This document shows positions 1 to 8,493 of a stretch of 64,000 nt of DNA, piece after piece. Made by a program: the position numbers and the translations under genes. Below the pieces are notes generated by a model. That model was not told the origin of the DNA, did no database searches, and saw only the letters and a program-made list of their open reading frames with translations. Positions within the stretch are counted from its first letter, which is position 1. The number at the start of each line of letters is the position of its first letter. The DNA comes from Bradyrhizobium sp. AZCC 1721 (lineage in GTDB: Bacteria; Pseudomonadota; Alphaproteobacteria; Rhizobiales; Xanthobacteraceae). The stretch lies in assembly GCF_036924715.1 (NCBI RefSeq), contig NZ_JAZHSB010000001.1:1665001-1729000 (forward strand), written 5' to 3'.

Positions 1-218
1 AGACTCACGCGCGGCAGCCCCGCGAAATCGGAGAGGGCCTTGGCGCACTGGGCAGCGGAAAACCCATAGACGCTGCGCAGCGCCCACTCGGTCTCCAACA
101 GCACTGTGGTGCAGACGAAGACGTCATTGTTGTCGATCAGCCTGCGTGCCGGGGCAGCCTGTCCGGGATCGTCGCCCACCAGATAGCGGACGATGAGATT
201 AGTATCGATTGCGAGCAT
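1..218 (-). CDS. PIN-domain ribonuclease toxin, VapC-like (partial)
   Basis: The gene runs off the left edge, so only the first 72 or so residues are visible. They begin MLAIDTNLIVRYLVGDDP, the classic PIN-domain start with the first metal-binding Asp at residue 5, and continue with an acidic TTVLLETEWALRS segment that holds a second acidic site of the fold. PIN toxins of VapBC pairs cleave RNA. The start ATG lies inside the end of the AbrB-type antitoxin gene (20-bp overlap), the usual antitoxin-toxin order. The C-terminal acidic residues cannot be seen, so activity is inferred from family and context. Confidence 0.85.
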   Translation of the reverse strand, partial: MLAIDTNLIVRYLVGDDPGQAAPARRLIDNNDVFVCTTVLLETEWALRSVYGFSAAQCAKALSDFAGLPRVS

Positions 219-480
219 TCCGCCGTTTCGCCTCGGCGGCGATCCCCGCCTCCATATCTGCGACTGACCTTGCCGACCCCTTATAGGGTAGGGAACCAAA
301 CACGTCTTTCGGCCGGGTGGGCGCAAAGGCGGGCTTCGCCTTCAGCAACACGCCCTCGGGGGTATCCTCCACCACCAGTTGGGTTCCCGCAGGCCAGTGC
401 CGCTGTTCCCGGATCGCCTTGGGCAATATCACCTGGCCCTTGGTCGAGACGGTGGTGGTCAGTTTCTGCTTGGCGGACAT
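199..480 (-). CDS. AbrB/SpoVT-type antitoxin of the VapBC-like pair
   Basis: This 93-aa protein starts MSAKQKLTTTVSTKGQVILP, a swapped-hairpin AbrB/SpoVT DNA-binding domain with the family's TKGQVxLPKxIR signature. The C-terminal 40 residues (FGSLPYKGSARSVADMEAGI) would bind the toxin. I chose the inner ATG at 478-480 because the domain starts there; the frame stays open to 576 but the extra residues look non-coding. It precedes and overlaps the PIN toxin gene. Such antitoxins usually repress their own operon together with the toxin. Confidence 0.85.
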   Translation of the reverse strand: MSAKQKLTTTVSTKGQVILPKAIREQRHWPAGTQLVVEDTPEGVLLKAKPAFAPTRPKDVFGSLPYKGSARSVADMEAGIAAEAKRRNARNRY

Positions 481-709
481 GGCGGCTTCATTTGGTAAGA
501 CGAAAGTAAGATAGGCCGAATTCGACCGGATGGCAAGACTGCGGGAATATACCGGACAACCTTTATTCGGACTCATCGGGAGCGGGACGAACCGCCGTGG
601 CCCGATGCGGTGCGAAAGTGGGCCCGCCGATACGAAGCAGACTCAAATAGAGCTCGAATGACTCAGATCCAACCGGAAACGACAACGGCACCCGGCACGA
701 TTACCGGTC

Positions 710-737
710 GGTTCGCATAAGGTTTCTTATGCGAAAT
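710..737. other. dif-like 11-6-11 recombination site
   Basis: The arms are GGTTCGCATAA (710-720) and TTATGCGAAAT (727-737), separated by the 6-bp centre GGTTTC. The two arms are near-perfect inverted repeats, and the inner 10 bp of each are exact. From memory, the E. coli dif arms are GGTGCGCATAA and TTATGTTAAAT around a 6-bp centre, giving 10/11 and 9/11 matches with identical spacing. It could be the chromosome dimer resolution site, a Xer-exploiting element junction, or the core site of another tyrosine recombinase. Which recombinase uses it is inference. Confidence 0.55.
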
Positions 738-762
738 TCATCAGGATGCCGCCGCTGCAAAA

Positions 763-791
763 TGCAAAAAAGACCCCCATCGGTTTTTGCA
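763..791. repeat. Inverted repeat, 8-bp arms
   Basis: TGCAAAAA (763-770) and TTTTTGCA (784-791) flank a 13-nt loop. Outside them GCAAAA-type and ATTTGC-type sequences extend the dyad imperfectly. It sits 25 bp from the dif-like site. Function is unknown. Confidence 0.45.
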
Positions 792-1022
792 CAATTTGCG
801 TAAGCGGGATTCTACCGAATTGTCTCAATAAGTGTGCAGGAGGATGAGGGAATCGAGTCGTTCTTTCCTTGAGGTCTGACGACGCTTGGGAGCGGGCGCA
901 GAGTCAGATCGTGCGAATCCGAGTCAGGTCTGTTGCGAACCGATACCGGCAGAAGCGTGGTCAATTTTTCGACCAGTACTAATACGGCAAGAACACTTTT
1001 GGTATTTGGGGCGGCGCTTGGC

Positions 1023-1409
1023 TTACGTTGTCGACGTGCCCGTATTGAGCAAATTGGAAACGGCGGTGACAAGCTGCGCGGGCGCGAACGGCTTTTGCAG
1101 TAGGATGCTGTTGGGGACTCCTTGCGACGCCCATTCGTCCGCAGCCGCTCCCGTCATGTAGACGACCGGAATGGCAGGGACTTTTTCCCTAATCTGCCTT
1201 GCGACCTCCCAACCGCTTAAGCTGCCCTTCAAGCTAACGTCGGTGACGAGCGCCTTGTAGTTTTTGCGCCCGCTCTTGAACAAGGTCAGGGCTTCTTCCG
1301 CTGAGGAGAGAATATCGGTTTCAAAACCGCCTTCGCTGAGCGCATCTTCAACTATGCCCTGCACCGGATACTCGTCCTCGATGACGAGAATTAAAGGCAA
1401 CTCGGCCAC
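1023..1409 (-). CDS. Single-domain response regulator (CheY-like receiver)
   Basis: This 128-aa protein is a stand-alone receiver with no output domain. The acidic pocket is visible as VIEDE near residues 9-13, the phospho-acceptor Asp in ALVTDVSLKG (about residue 57), the switch Thr/Tyr in VVYMTG, and the Lys in LLQKPFAPAQL (about residue 106). The start is GTG. Such proteins relay phosphate in multistep phosphorelays or compete for a histidine kinase. No kinase gene is nearby. A truncated close paralogue lies at 2027-2258, sharing the GVPxSxLLxKPFAxAQL stretch. Confidence 0.9.
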   Translation of the reverse strand: MAELPLILVIEDEYPVQGIVEDALSEGGFETDILSSAEEALTLFKSGRKNYKALVTDVSLKGSLSGWEVARQIREKVPAIPVVYMTGAAADEWASQGVPNSILLQKPFAPAQLVTAVSNLLNTGTSTT

Positions 1410-1539
1410 GATTTTCCCCGGCGCGCTTGAGAACCATCAATGTATGTATGTGTCGGGGTGCCCTTGGTTCAAAAGAGCGGACATAACTAGGGCGGAGGGC
1501 AATCGTGCGCGGTTGGCCTGCGCTCTAAGCGGTGATCTT

Positions 1540-1638
1540 TCAGATCAGCCCCAAGAGTATGAAAGCCCCGATCTCGATCAGGACTGCGGTTCCTAGGGTG
1601 GCGACGGCAAGAAAGGCGTCAATTGGCGAAAGGTGCAT
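1540..1638 (-). CDS. Possible 32-aa single-helix membrane protein
   Basis: A short frame encodes 32 residues beginning MHLSPIDAFLAVATLGTAVL and ending in a hydrophobic stretch IGAFILLGLI, so nearly the whole peptide could be one membrane helix. A GAGG ribosome-binding site stands 7 nt before the ATG, and a perfect 6-bp hairpin (CTCGCA/TGCGAG) lies just upstream of it. It is on the same strand as, and upstream of, the response regulator gene. No family is recognised. Support comes only from RBS, start codon and composition. Confidence 0.4.
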   Translation of the reverse strand: MHLSPIDAFLAVATLGTAVLIEIGAFILLGLI

Positions 1639-1769
1639 GGCTCGCCTCGCAGTTTTGCGAGCCCCGAGACCCATTGACTAAATACACCTAGGCGAAAAAG
1701 GTTGCGGTTCCGAAGGCGCTATCAACCATCTGCGTTTTGCTCGGGAGAGGATGGAATTCCCGCGCCAAC

Positions 1770-1819
1770 GGGGACAGTCCCAACAAGGCCACGCGGTGTA
1801 ACGCCCACATGGCCTTTGT
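1770..1819 (+). repeat. 50-nt repeated structured element, copy A
   Basis: This 50-nt stretch matches 9547-9596 at 42 of 50 positions with no gaps. It folds as a stem with AAGGCCA facing TGGCCTT. Unlike copy B it has two mismatches in the stem and no T-run after it, so it no longer looks like a working terminator. Confidence 0.55.
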
Positions 1820-2026
1820 CGTCTCAAATGAGAAGCGAGTGCCTGATCTGTCGCAGCATCGACAAGTCGGCTGATAGGCGCAACGCCGACCAAGCGGAGT
1901 ATATTCGCTTGGCGGCGTTGGTAGTGCTCTGGCCGGGTCTTTAAATCCTGGCACCACCAGCATTGTCTGATTGAGGTGACAGCAAGGTAAAGATTGCATC
2001 GCGTCCGTAGTTGTACGGGGTGGCGC

Positions 2027-2258
2027 TCACCAAATCGCCGGTGGCTCGACAGTGAGAAGGTGGGATATAGCGGCACCGAGTTGCGCGGTCGCGAACGGCT
2101 TTCGCAGCAGGACGCTATGGGGCACGCCCTGCACGGGCCATTCGTTCCCGGCCACTGCGGTCGTGTAGATAATGGGAAAGGCCGGATCGATCATTCTGGC
2201 CTGTCGCGCAACCTCCCACCCGCTGACCGGGCCGGCGAGCCTGATGTCGGCTGTCTAA
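2027..2258 (-). pseudogene. Response regulator C-terminal fragment
   Basis: Read on the minus strand, the frame gives DIRLAGPVSGWEVARQAR, then IIYTTAVAGNEW, GVPHSVLLRKPF and a final helix ending in a TGA at 2027-2029. It matches the second half of the intact regulator at 1023-1409 closely, including the conserved Lys before Pro-Phe. The N-terminal half with the acidic pocket is missing; upstream the sequence switches abruptly to a transporter gene fragment. Confidence 0.75.
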
Positions 2259-2544
2259 CGTAGGCCGCGGTCCAGTAGGTGATGACGCGAAAAAATCCTG
2301 AAAGCTGGAGATTGGCGACGACGATCATCATGCCAAGCAGCAGCGCGATGGTATTGAAGTCGACCGCTCGATACGCTTCGTCGAGCGACAATACGCCGGT
2401 GGTGACCATCAAACTGCCGCCCAGCAGGGCCGCCCCGGCCCGGTCGATCCGGTATACCGGTATCTTGCCGAGGGCCATGACGGCGTAGGTTGCAAGAAAG
2501 ATCAACCATGCAGCAACACTCGTTGTTTCAGGCATCCAGTTCAT
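2257..2544 (-). pseudogene. N-terminal fragment of an ArsB/NhaD-type (IT superfamily) transporter
   Basis: The fragment starts MNWMPETTSVAAWLIFLATY and includes GKIPVYRIDRAGAALLGG and DFNTIALLLGMMIVVANL, segments typical of the first helices of ArsB/CitM-like ion transporters (normally above 400 aa). After about 96 residues, at YWTAAYV, the homology stops and the reading frame runs out of frame into response regulator DNA. The fragment lacks most membrane helices and cannot form a transporter. Confidence 0.7.
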
Positions 2545-2776
2545 TCTGCCCATCAAGCCTCGCGTAGCGCTAACGACAAGCTGTAAGCCATGTCTCAAAT
2601 GGGTCAAACGTGAGGCTTTCGCGATGTCTGCAGGACCTCCGCGTTCCCCCCGGATAGCGACCGAAAAGAGACACGGCAGCAGGTCCGAAAAGTGCCACCT
2701 TGCGGATTTTCGTGCCGCACAGGTAGGCGATTGACGCCGCCTAAATCGTGGACCGGCGCCTGGTTCTACCTTGCGA

Positions 2777-4150
2777 CTAAGCCGCTTGCGCTTTCTTTGT
2801 AGCCGTGGGTTTGGTCCTCTTCGCCTTCACCAGAGCGGCGTGATCGGCGCTTGTCTGATCGGCATAGGCCGTCGCGAAGGATGCGATCGCGTCATCGAGC
2901 GCGTCGCTCTTGCCACTGTAGCCAGCGATCGCGGCCGGATCGCCAGAGCGCGCATGGGCACGCGCGAGCGTTCGACCGCATAGCTGGGCATAGTCGGAGA
3001 GTGCCTCGCCTTCGCTGATTTCGCTGACGGTGCCAAGCCTGCGGTTTTTCAGCGTCCGAACATAGAACTGACGGCCGGTCTCATTGTCCTGCGTAGCACC
3101 CAGGAAGATGTCGCTGGCGGCCTGCATCATCTGCTGGCCCTCCACAACCCGACGGCCTTGATTTCCTTTGTAGGCAGGCTTGCCGCCGAGCCGTTCCAAT
3201 ACCGATCGCTGCGCTTGTTTGACCTGCAAGAACAAGGGCTCGTTGTCGTCGGTCATGAACAATGCCACGCAGCAGAATGTGCCGACGGATCCGACGCCCA
3301 CCGCCTTGAAGGCGAGATCCTTCATTGTGAAACGGTCGAGCAACCGCTGCCGATCAGGATTGAGGCCTTTACGATAGGCAGCGAACACGCGCTCGACACC
3401 AAGCCGGTGTCGCGGGTCGGCCTTAGGATCGAGATGGAAAATGGTAGGGGGTTTATCGACGATCTTCGGATTATCGCCGCTGACCAGATGCGGGAAATTA
3501 TCGTCCTTCGCCAAGCCCCTGCCACGCGCCTTAGCAATTACGCCAGCGAGCTGGCGCCGCAGATCATTATTGCCGATCTGCTTGATCTCCTGTTCGAGGT
3601 CGATCCGGCTGTGCCAGATCTCCAGCGGCGACAGCTTGGCAAGTGCGGAAATGTGCGACCGATAAGCCTTGACCGTCGCAGCCGCGACCACGCGGGCCTG
3701 TTTCTTGCTTGTGCCCGAGGCCGATGCTGCTACCGCTACGCTCGCCGCGAGGCGCTTCAGATCGACGGTGAAATCGACGCCAGGCAGCGTCTCATCAAAA
3801 TCGTTCACGTCGAACAGGATATTGTCCTCGGGAGTAACGAAGGCGCCGAAGTTCATCAGGTGGCTGTCGCCGCCTGCCTGCACCGGTATTCCGGCCACTG
3901 GCTGGGCGGCCAAGTCTGTCGCCATCACCGCCGCGGCGCCGCGCAGGAAGGCGAACGGGTTAAGCGTCATGCGCGCGTAACGCTCCGGCACAAGCTCCGG
4001 AACGCGATCCGGATCGCTCTCGGCGAGAATTGCAACGGCATTGCGCGACATCGATCCCTTAAGGTCGGCATGTGCTTCTCGCGGCGTCTCGCGTCGGAGC
4101 GCTTTGCCCACTTGGAACCGTTCGCTACGCGAACCCAAAGTGACCGTCAT
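2777..4150 (-). CDS. DUF2252 family protein
   Basis: This 457-aa protein matches the DUF2252 family over its full length: an early RVPELVPERYARM segment, the GGDSHLMNFGAF motif, then LFDVNDFDETLPGVDFTVDLKRLAAS. These His and Asp motifs resemble kinase-like or phosphotransferase-like catalytic sites, but the family has no proven reaction that I can name. The C-terminus ends in a Lys/Ala-rich tail. I use the ATG at 4148-4150, which has GGAG upstream, instead of a TTG 15 nt earlier. It is flanked by decayed DNA on both sides and has no operon partner. Confidence 0.85.
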   Translation of the reverse strand: MTVTLGSRSERFQVGKALRRETPREAHADLKGSMSRNAVAILAESDPDRVPELVPERYARMTLNPFAFLRGAAAVMATDLAAQPVAGIPVQAGGDSHLMNFGAFVTPEDNILFDVNDFDETLPGVDFTVDLKRLAASVAVAASASGTSKKQARVVAAATVKAYRSHISALAKLSPLEIWHSRIDLEQEIKQIGNNDLRRQLAGVIAKARGRGLAKDDNFPHLVSGDNPKIVDKPPTIFHLDPKADPRHRLGVERVFAAYRKGLNPDRQRLLDRFTMKDLAFKAVGVGSVGTFCCVALFMTDDNEPLFLQVKQAQRSVLERLGGKPAYKGNQGRRVVEGQQMMQAASDIFLGATQDNETGRQFYVRTLKNRRLGTVSEISEGEALSDYAQLCGRTLARAHARSGDPAAIAGYSGKSDALDDAIASFATAYADQTSADHAALVKAKRTKPTATKKAQAA

Positions 4151-4764
4151 CTGGAAGTGCTCCAATGAAGGACAAACGGTATCTGAAGCCGCCTAGTTGT
4201 TCGCAAGCCGCAAGCGTGGCTGTGCGGGACGCCGGTCCGGCCTTGGACTCCCAGGAAGCGGAAGGCAGCGCGCCTTTGTATCTCGTGCGCAGCCACAGTC
4301 GTCACACCCGCCCTCGACCCTCGGCCGAGTTCAGTCGATACGTTTCCTTTTCCCAATCTAGATCTTCGTGCTCGCCGTCTTGTCGAGCGCGCCGCGCAAT
4401 CCCTTGGCAAACTTTCCTCCCTGTTTGGTCCAACCACCGCTTGCCGAGCCCCTGCGTGAGAGCTCGCTGATCATCTATTTCGGTACTGCGCAGCGGTTAA
4501 TGTTTCTCCATTGCGTTAAGCGGGCGATCTATCTGGCCTGCCTGCTACGGTTCCGACCGATCATCATGACGACCATGGCCGCAGTCCTACGCTGCATGAC
4601 GGCCATAGTGTCCGACTTGCGTTCCACGGAAGCGACGGGGGCTCGAACGGGGGTGTCGTAGCGTTCATGGCGAGGAGCCCCAGCACGAAGAGAGTCGCGC
4701 TAGTTCCGACTTATCCTAAGCGCCTCTTCGGAAGGACTTGGACAGCCTCTAGCGCGCAGCGAAC
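4151..4764. other. Gene-poor stretch with a transporter remnant
   Basis: No intact gene is seen. The only recognisable segment is a short RND-pump-like remnant at 4521-4590, listed separately. Confidence 0.5.
4521..4590 (+). pseudogene. RND efflux pump remnant
   Basis: About 23 codons read RAIYLACLLRFRPIIMTTMA followed by AVL, very like the cytoplasmic-loop/helix region of AcrB/MdtBC-type pumps (xRFRPIxMTTxAAxLGALP). Similarity disappears on both sides, so this is a small scrap of a gene normally above 1000 codons. It could be coincidence, but the match is specific. Confidence 0.45.
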
Positions 4765-4977
4765 TCATGAGAGCATCGACGCGATGGTCTGTATGTGGTC
4801 AGCTCCCGCCGCTACAAGCTCTGCGTAACTGGTGCGACCCTGCGCCGCCGCTATTAATATGCATTCAGCGAGATAGGCTTTCGCGGACACGTTGCAGAAC
4901 TCTGCAGGCACCCTCAACATTACCTCCTCAAGAGCGATCCGCATTAGTGCAACAACTTCAACATCGAATTGCGGCAT
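4765..4977 (-). CDS. Conserved-looking 70-aa hypothetical protein
   Basis: The protein begins MPQFDVEVVALMRIALEEVM and continues with alternating hydrophobic helices (AKAYLAECILIAAAQG). The ATG at 4975-4977 has GGAGAG 6 nt upstream, which decides the start against a longer frame open to 5121. It looks like a small all-helical cytoplasmic protein of the kind common in Bradyrhizobium. No function can be named. Confidence 0.6.
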   Translation of the reverse strand: MPQFDVEVVALMRIALEEVMLRVPAEFCNVSAKAYLAECILIAAAQGRTSYAELVAAGADHIQTIASMLS

Positions 4978-5973
4978 GTGGCTCTCCGTTTTCCAACTCA
5001 GGATGCCCAGGTCCTGGAGACTTAGGTCGCATCTGACGGTCTGCTTGGGCTGACGTTTGTGATCCAGAAGCCCCTCTGATGCACTTTGTCGACCGGACTG
5101 GTTGAAGCCTTGGGCGAGCACGCGGCAAAATCAACTCAATTGAGCGATAGGATTTGTGAAATTTAGGTAAGGACTACATGGGCGATGTGACGGTCTCTCG
5201 TCAAAGATCGACGTTTCACTCCGTTCTTAGGCCAATCGAGTCGTAATTGGAGATCGATTGCGTCCGATCGAGCCACGTCCTCGGGATATTCCAGCTCATG
5301 AAGAGAGCTCTGAGTCAAGCAAGCGTGGCTGCGCCAAAGCCGGTTACAATTCTAGTCGGGCAAGTCTCATTCACACACAACCATTCCTATGGCCCACAGT
5401 ATGGGCGTTTCCGGACCTTGACTTTGAACTGCAAAGCTCTGAGCCTTTCTTGGTCGCGGCCCGCTCTGCCCACTGTCTGATGGTCGCGCCATTTTTGGAG
5501 GCGCCTATGCAACAAGTGATCGAAGGCTACACGGCAGCAGCCTCCGAACTTATCGGTACTCAGTATGAGCACATATCTTCCGGGGTTACCCCTGAAAGCG
5601 GACATTGCTCAATGCAGTCAGCATATCTCAAGGGTGCTAACAACGAACGTGCAGCGCTATTTATCTGATCATTTCCGTGGGTGCGTAATTCTTGATCTTG
5701 CACATTTGCCCGATGCACCGAGTAGTGAAGACCTGTTGCCGGCCTGCTATTTTTCCCTCTGCGCAACTGGAGAAGCAAGATGGGTCACCATCGGGAAGCG
5801 CAGATCTAGAGAGCCGATCGCCCTGGGCCGGCCGAGACAAAATCGGTGAGCCACACTTTGTGGCACGCGCTAAAGCGCGTACGAGCAAACCCACCGGCAA
5901 CGGTGACGACTGTGAGGAGGCGCACACCGCAGCCAAAACGCAAGCCCAAGTTCGTCGACTATTGACGGATGCG
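4978..5973. other. About 1 kb without a recognisable gene
   Basis: Open frames here overlap one another on both strands and show no family motif, no good start/RBS combination and irregular codon composition. I see only a 10-bp palindrome CTCAATTGAG at 5135-5144. This is likely non-coding or fully decayed DNA. Confidence 0.5.
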
Positions 5974-6228
5974 CTAGACGCGGTGCAAAGATTCTGGGTG
6001 AAACGTTGCTTCTCCTGCCGGCCAGGCGATGGTCACTAGCTCACCAATATCAACAACTAAACCGACCGGACTTTCGCTATTCAGTCGGACACGTTCTCCT
6101 ATCTTCAGGGGTATGCGACGGCTCGCGCCTGATCTCTTCTCCAAAAGAAAGCTGACAACCGGCAGCGCAACCGCGACAAGAACGACAATCCGTGCCCAGT
6201 TGATTGGTTGCTCGTAACCGTCCGCCAT
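5974..6228 (-). CDS. Small inner-membrane protein, 84 aa
   Basis: The frame starts MADGYEQPINWARIVVLVAV and has one membrane helix at residues 12-29, followed by a basic stretch (EKRSGASRR) and a beta-rich tail (LKIGERVRLNSESPVGLVVD) reminiscent of a small SH3/KOW-like fold in the cytoplasm. The start lies inside a longer frame; the helix immediately after the Met supports it. The gene follows the YiiX-like hydrolase on the same strand with a 37-bp gap and may be co-transcribed. No family name is claimed. Confidence 0.6.
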   Translation of the reverse strand: MADGYEQPINWARIVVLVAVALPVVSFLLEKRSGASRRIPLKIGERVRLNSESPVGLVVDIGELVTIAWPAGEATFHPESLHRV

Positions 6229-6265
6229 GCTTGTTGGATCAATCAAGTCGCCACTCCTTCTTTGC

Positions 6266-7105
6266 CTATGCCGCGAGGGTCGCGAAACCGGGAAATTCGG
6301 GCGTACTGGCCGCCTTATCGCGCTCGCCTTTGATTTCTGGAGCGAGCGTGACCTGCGCGGAGTGAATTTGGGCCAGGTCGGCCCAACGCATGTCTTTGTA
6401 ATTAAAGCCGCGCGCGAGCGTGGGCTTGACGACCATGAAGTAGGGCGAAATGTCGAAATCGCGTGGCGCATAAAAAGACGAGTGACGGATCTCGGCGACT
6501 TCGCGCCGCCCTGTCTGGCCCTCCACGCGCTTGATCTCGGGCAGGATCGGATAACGCACGGCGTCGAAAGCTTGCGCAATCAGCGAAGAACAGATGATGC
6601 GGCTGGTATCGCCGGAACCGAGCGCGATCGTTCGGCGACGCCAACGCTGCGTTACCGGACTTGGCAATAGATACCGCATCAGGTCGATGACGTTCTTGAA
6701 GTCGTAGCCGAGACCAATGCGTTCGGAAGCGTAGCGGCAGACCGTCTCGCAGTCCGCTTGGGTGAGGCCCACCGGCCGGCAGATGCGGGTTCGACAATGC
6801 AGATATTTCGACAGCGGCGCCGACACGACTCCTTCATCGATATTGGCTTCGATCAGGACGTGGGGTTCGCCCTCGGTTTCTGCACCGGCGATCGGCCCGA
6901 CGTACAACGCCGAATGCGACCAAGCCGATTGAGTGAGATATTTGATGCTGCCCGAGATACGACCTTTGCCCTCGACCAGCAAGACATCGCCGGGTCGAAG
7001 GGTCTCGCGTAAAGCCGTCAAATCGTTTGGAGCGGACGGCTCACAGCTGACTGGCGGCTGCAGCCGGGCGATCAAGCGTCCGACATTGCCGAACAACGAG
7101 CCCAT
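6266..7105 (-). CDS. YiiX/YebB-like NlpC/P60-type cysteine hydrolase
   Basis: This 279-aa protein has the features of permuted papain-like (YiiX/LRAT-like) enzymes: LRPGDVLLVEG, then a His in SAWSHSALYVG, a charged ANIDEGVV segment, and a Cys in RIICSSLIAQAF near residue 190. Known relatives hydrolyse amide or thioester bonds in lipid or peptidoglycan-like substrates; the substrate here is unknown. I use ATG at 7103-7105, preceded by GAGGG, instead of an upstream GTG. The C-terminal 60 residues extend beyond the domain. No signal peptide is evident. Confidence 0.75.
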   Translation of the reverse strand: MGSLFGNVGRLIARLQPPVSCEPSAPNDLTALRETLRPGDVLLVEGKGRISGSIKYLTQSAWSHSALYVGPIAGAETEGEPHVLIEANIDEGVVSAPLSKYLHCRTRICRPVGLTQADCETVCRYASERIGLGYDFKNVIDLMRYLLPSPVTQRWRRRTIALGSGDTSRIICSSLIAQAFDAVRYPILPEIKRVEGQTGRREVAEIRHSSFYAPRDFDISPYFMVVKPTLARGFNYKDMRWADLAQIHSAQVTLAPEIKGERDKAASTPEFPGFATLAA

Positions 7106-7775
7106 GTCGTCCCTCACCTTGGTGTTCTCTTATGGCAGTGCGGAGCAGCTCACGTGCCGTCCACTACCAGGTTCCTCACCAAGCGTAATCGTGAGAGGTG
7201 GACCGGACAACTGAACAGAGGTTGATCCGTATGTAACCTTTTGCAGAGTAGGGCATACCTAAGTTTGACCGGCCGTGTCGCCAATAAGAGTGATGGGAAT
7301 GGTGCACCTCGTTCAGCTGGCGACATCCCTCATCGTTGATCGCGCTCCAAAAAGGCCTAGCAAGTGATGAAAGTTCAATCCTTCTGCGGAGCTTTGCAGG
7401 GTCGAAGGATGACTCCACCTCAACGCTGGGCATTCTCGTCTTCTGGCCCACCGCGTCATTTCGCTGCTGCGCAGTAATCTCGCCGGTTTAGGACCAAAGC
7501 GGATATCAACCTCGTTGCGTGACACCACCAGAGTTATGAGTACATGGCCTCGAAGCCGGTCCGTCCAGTCCTCAGATGAAGCCGGTGCGGGGACCCTGCG
7601 GTTGACTCGGCCGACGCCTCCGGCTTCAGTTCCTCCTATCCTCCTTGGTCGGCGTTTCGCGCGAGTTTCAGATATTGGTCGGCGACACAGCCACGCCACG
7701 CTGTCAATGGGACTGATCGGCTTCTCCTCCTGCTCGCTCCACTCCTCGGCTTGCTTGCGGTACCTATCTGCGGCG
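7106..7775. other. 670-bp region without a supported gene
   Basis: Several overlapping frames exist but none carries a motif or a convincing start. The right end runs into the sulfatase remnant. Confidence 0.45.
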
Positions 7776-8190
7776 TGCGCTGCGTTGGTCGAGGCGATCG
7801 ACTTGGCGCCGACCTTCGTTGATTGGTTTGGCGGGAAGCCAGCAGGTCATACTCTCGAAGGACAGTCGCTGACGCCCTGGCTGCGGGGACGGGAGCCGGT
7901 GCAATGGCGGAAAGTCGTCGTCTCGGAACACGACTATGCGATGCAAGAGGCACGTCGCGCTCAACCGATTAGCCGCAGCCGGTTGTTCATGGCGACGGTC
8001 GTTGGAAATATGTCCACGCGCCAGGCTTTCGGCCGATGCTGTTTGATCTGGTGACCGATCCGTCTGTATTCGCAGATCGCGGTGCCTATCTTGCGAGCAT
8101 GAGCGCAGGAGCATGCGCGAGGCTTTGTTGGAATGGACGCTGACCGATCACAATCGAATTACGACACCTAATACCCGTCGAGGCCTATAG
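7776..8190 (+). pseudogene. C-terminal remnant of a sulfatase/phosphonate monoester hydrolase
   Basis: Three consecutive frames carry pieces of one alkaline-phosphatase-superfamily protein in the right order. First LVEAIDLAPTFVDWFGG through SLTPWLRGREP and VVVSEHDYAMQEAR (7776 to about 7980), then GRWKYVHAPGFRPMLFDL with VTDPSVF (about 7985-8100), then MREALLEWTLTDHNRIT (8113-8190). Two frameshifts and loss of the N-terminal catalytic half (no CxPxR-type motif) make it a pseudogene. Intact relatives are about 500 aa. Confidence 0.75.
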
Positions 8191-8199
8191 TTCGACTGT

Positions 8200-8436
8200 T
8201 CAGAGCCGATTGGCCGACGCGCACCAGCCAACGGAAAAATCCATCACGTCCGCCACAAGATCCTCCGAACGCTCGTCCCCAATACTTCGAAGTTCATTTT
8301 TGAAATCAGTCAGCGCTGCGAAAATGTCATCGCGGTCAACGCCCGATGATATCAATTCGGCAATCAGTTCGCGAATGTAGAGCGCGTCCTTGCCCGCCCT
8401 CACAGCTTCTCGTATCGGAGCCAAGATCCATGTCAT
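8200..8436 (-). CDS. Hypothetical 78-aa protein
   Basis: The sequence starts MTWILAPIREAVRAGKDALY and is mainly helical with heptad-like hydrophobics (IRELIAELISSGVDRDDIFA). Acidic residues dominate the C-terminal half. A CDS is plausible from length and composition, and the start lies a reasonable distance from the oppositely oriented gene at 8494, with which it shares an intergenic region. I recognise no family. Confidence 0.5.
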   Translation of the reverse strand: MTWILAPIREAVRAGKDALYIRELIAELISSGVDRDDIFAALTDFKNELRSIGDERSEDLVADVMDFSVGWCASANRL

Positions 8437-8493
8437 GAACTACTCCTAAGTCCGTCAAATTTTGATGGCAAGTTCGCTTTTGGGCCGATATCA

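Larger units (their letters stand above)
481..1022. other. 542-bp gene-free region with a dif-like site and hairpins
   Basis: No convincing coding sequence lies between the antitoxin gene and the response regulator. The region holds a 28-bp dif-like palindrome (710-737) and an A/T-armed inverted repeat (763-791), listed separately. Base composition is clearly more AT-rich around 700-800 than in neighbouring genes. Confidence 0.6.

Noticed and set aside
3158..4168. 336-codon open frame opposite the DUF2252 gene
   Set aside because: Antisense shadow; the DUF2252 frame has clear family motifs and an RBS.
5247..6039. Several 70-136 codon frames on both strands
   Set aside because: They overlap each other, lack RBS and motifs, and have irregular composition; I treat the stretch as non-coding.
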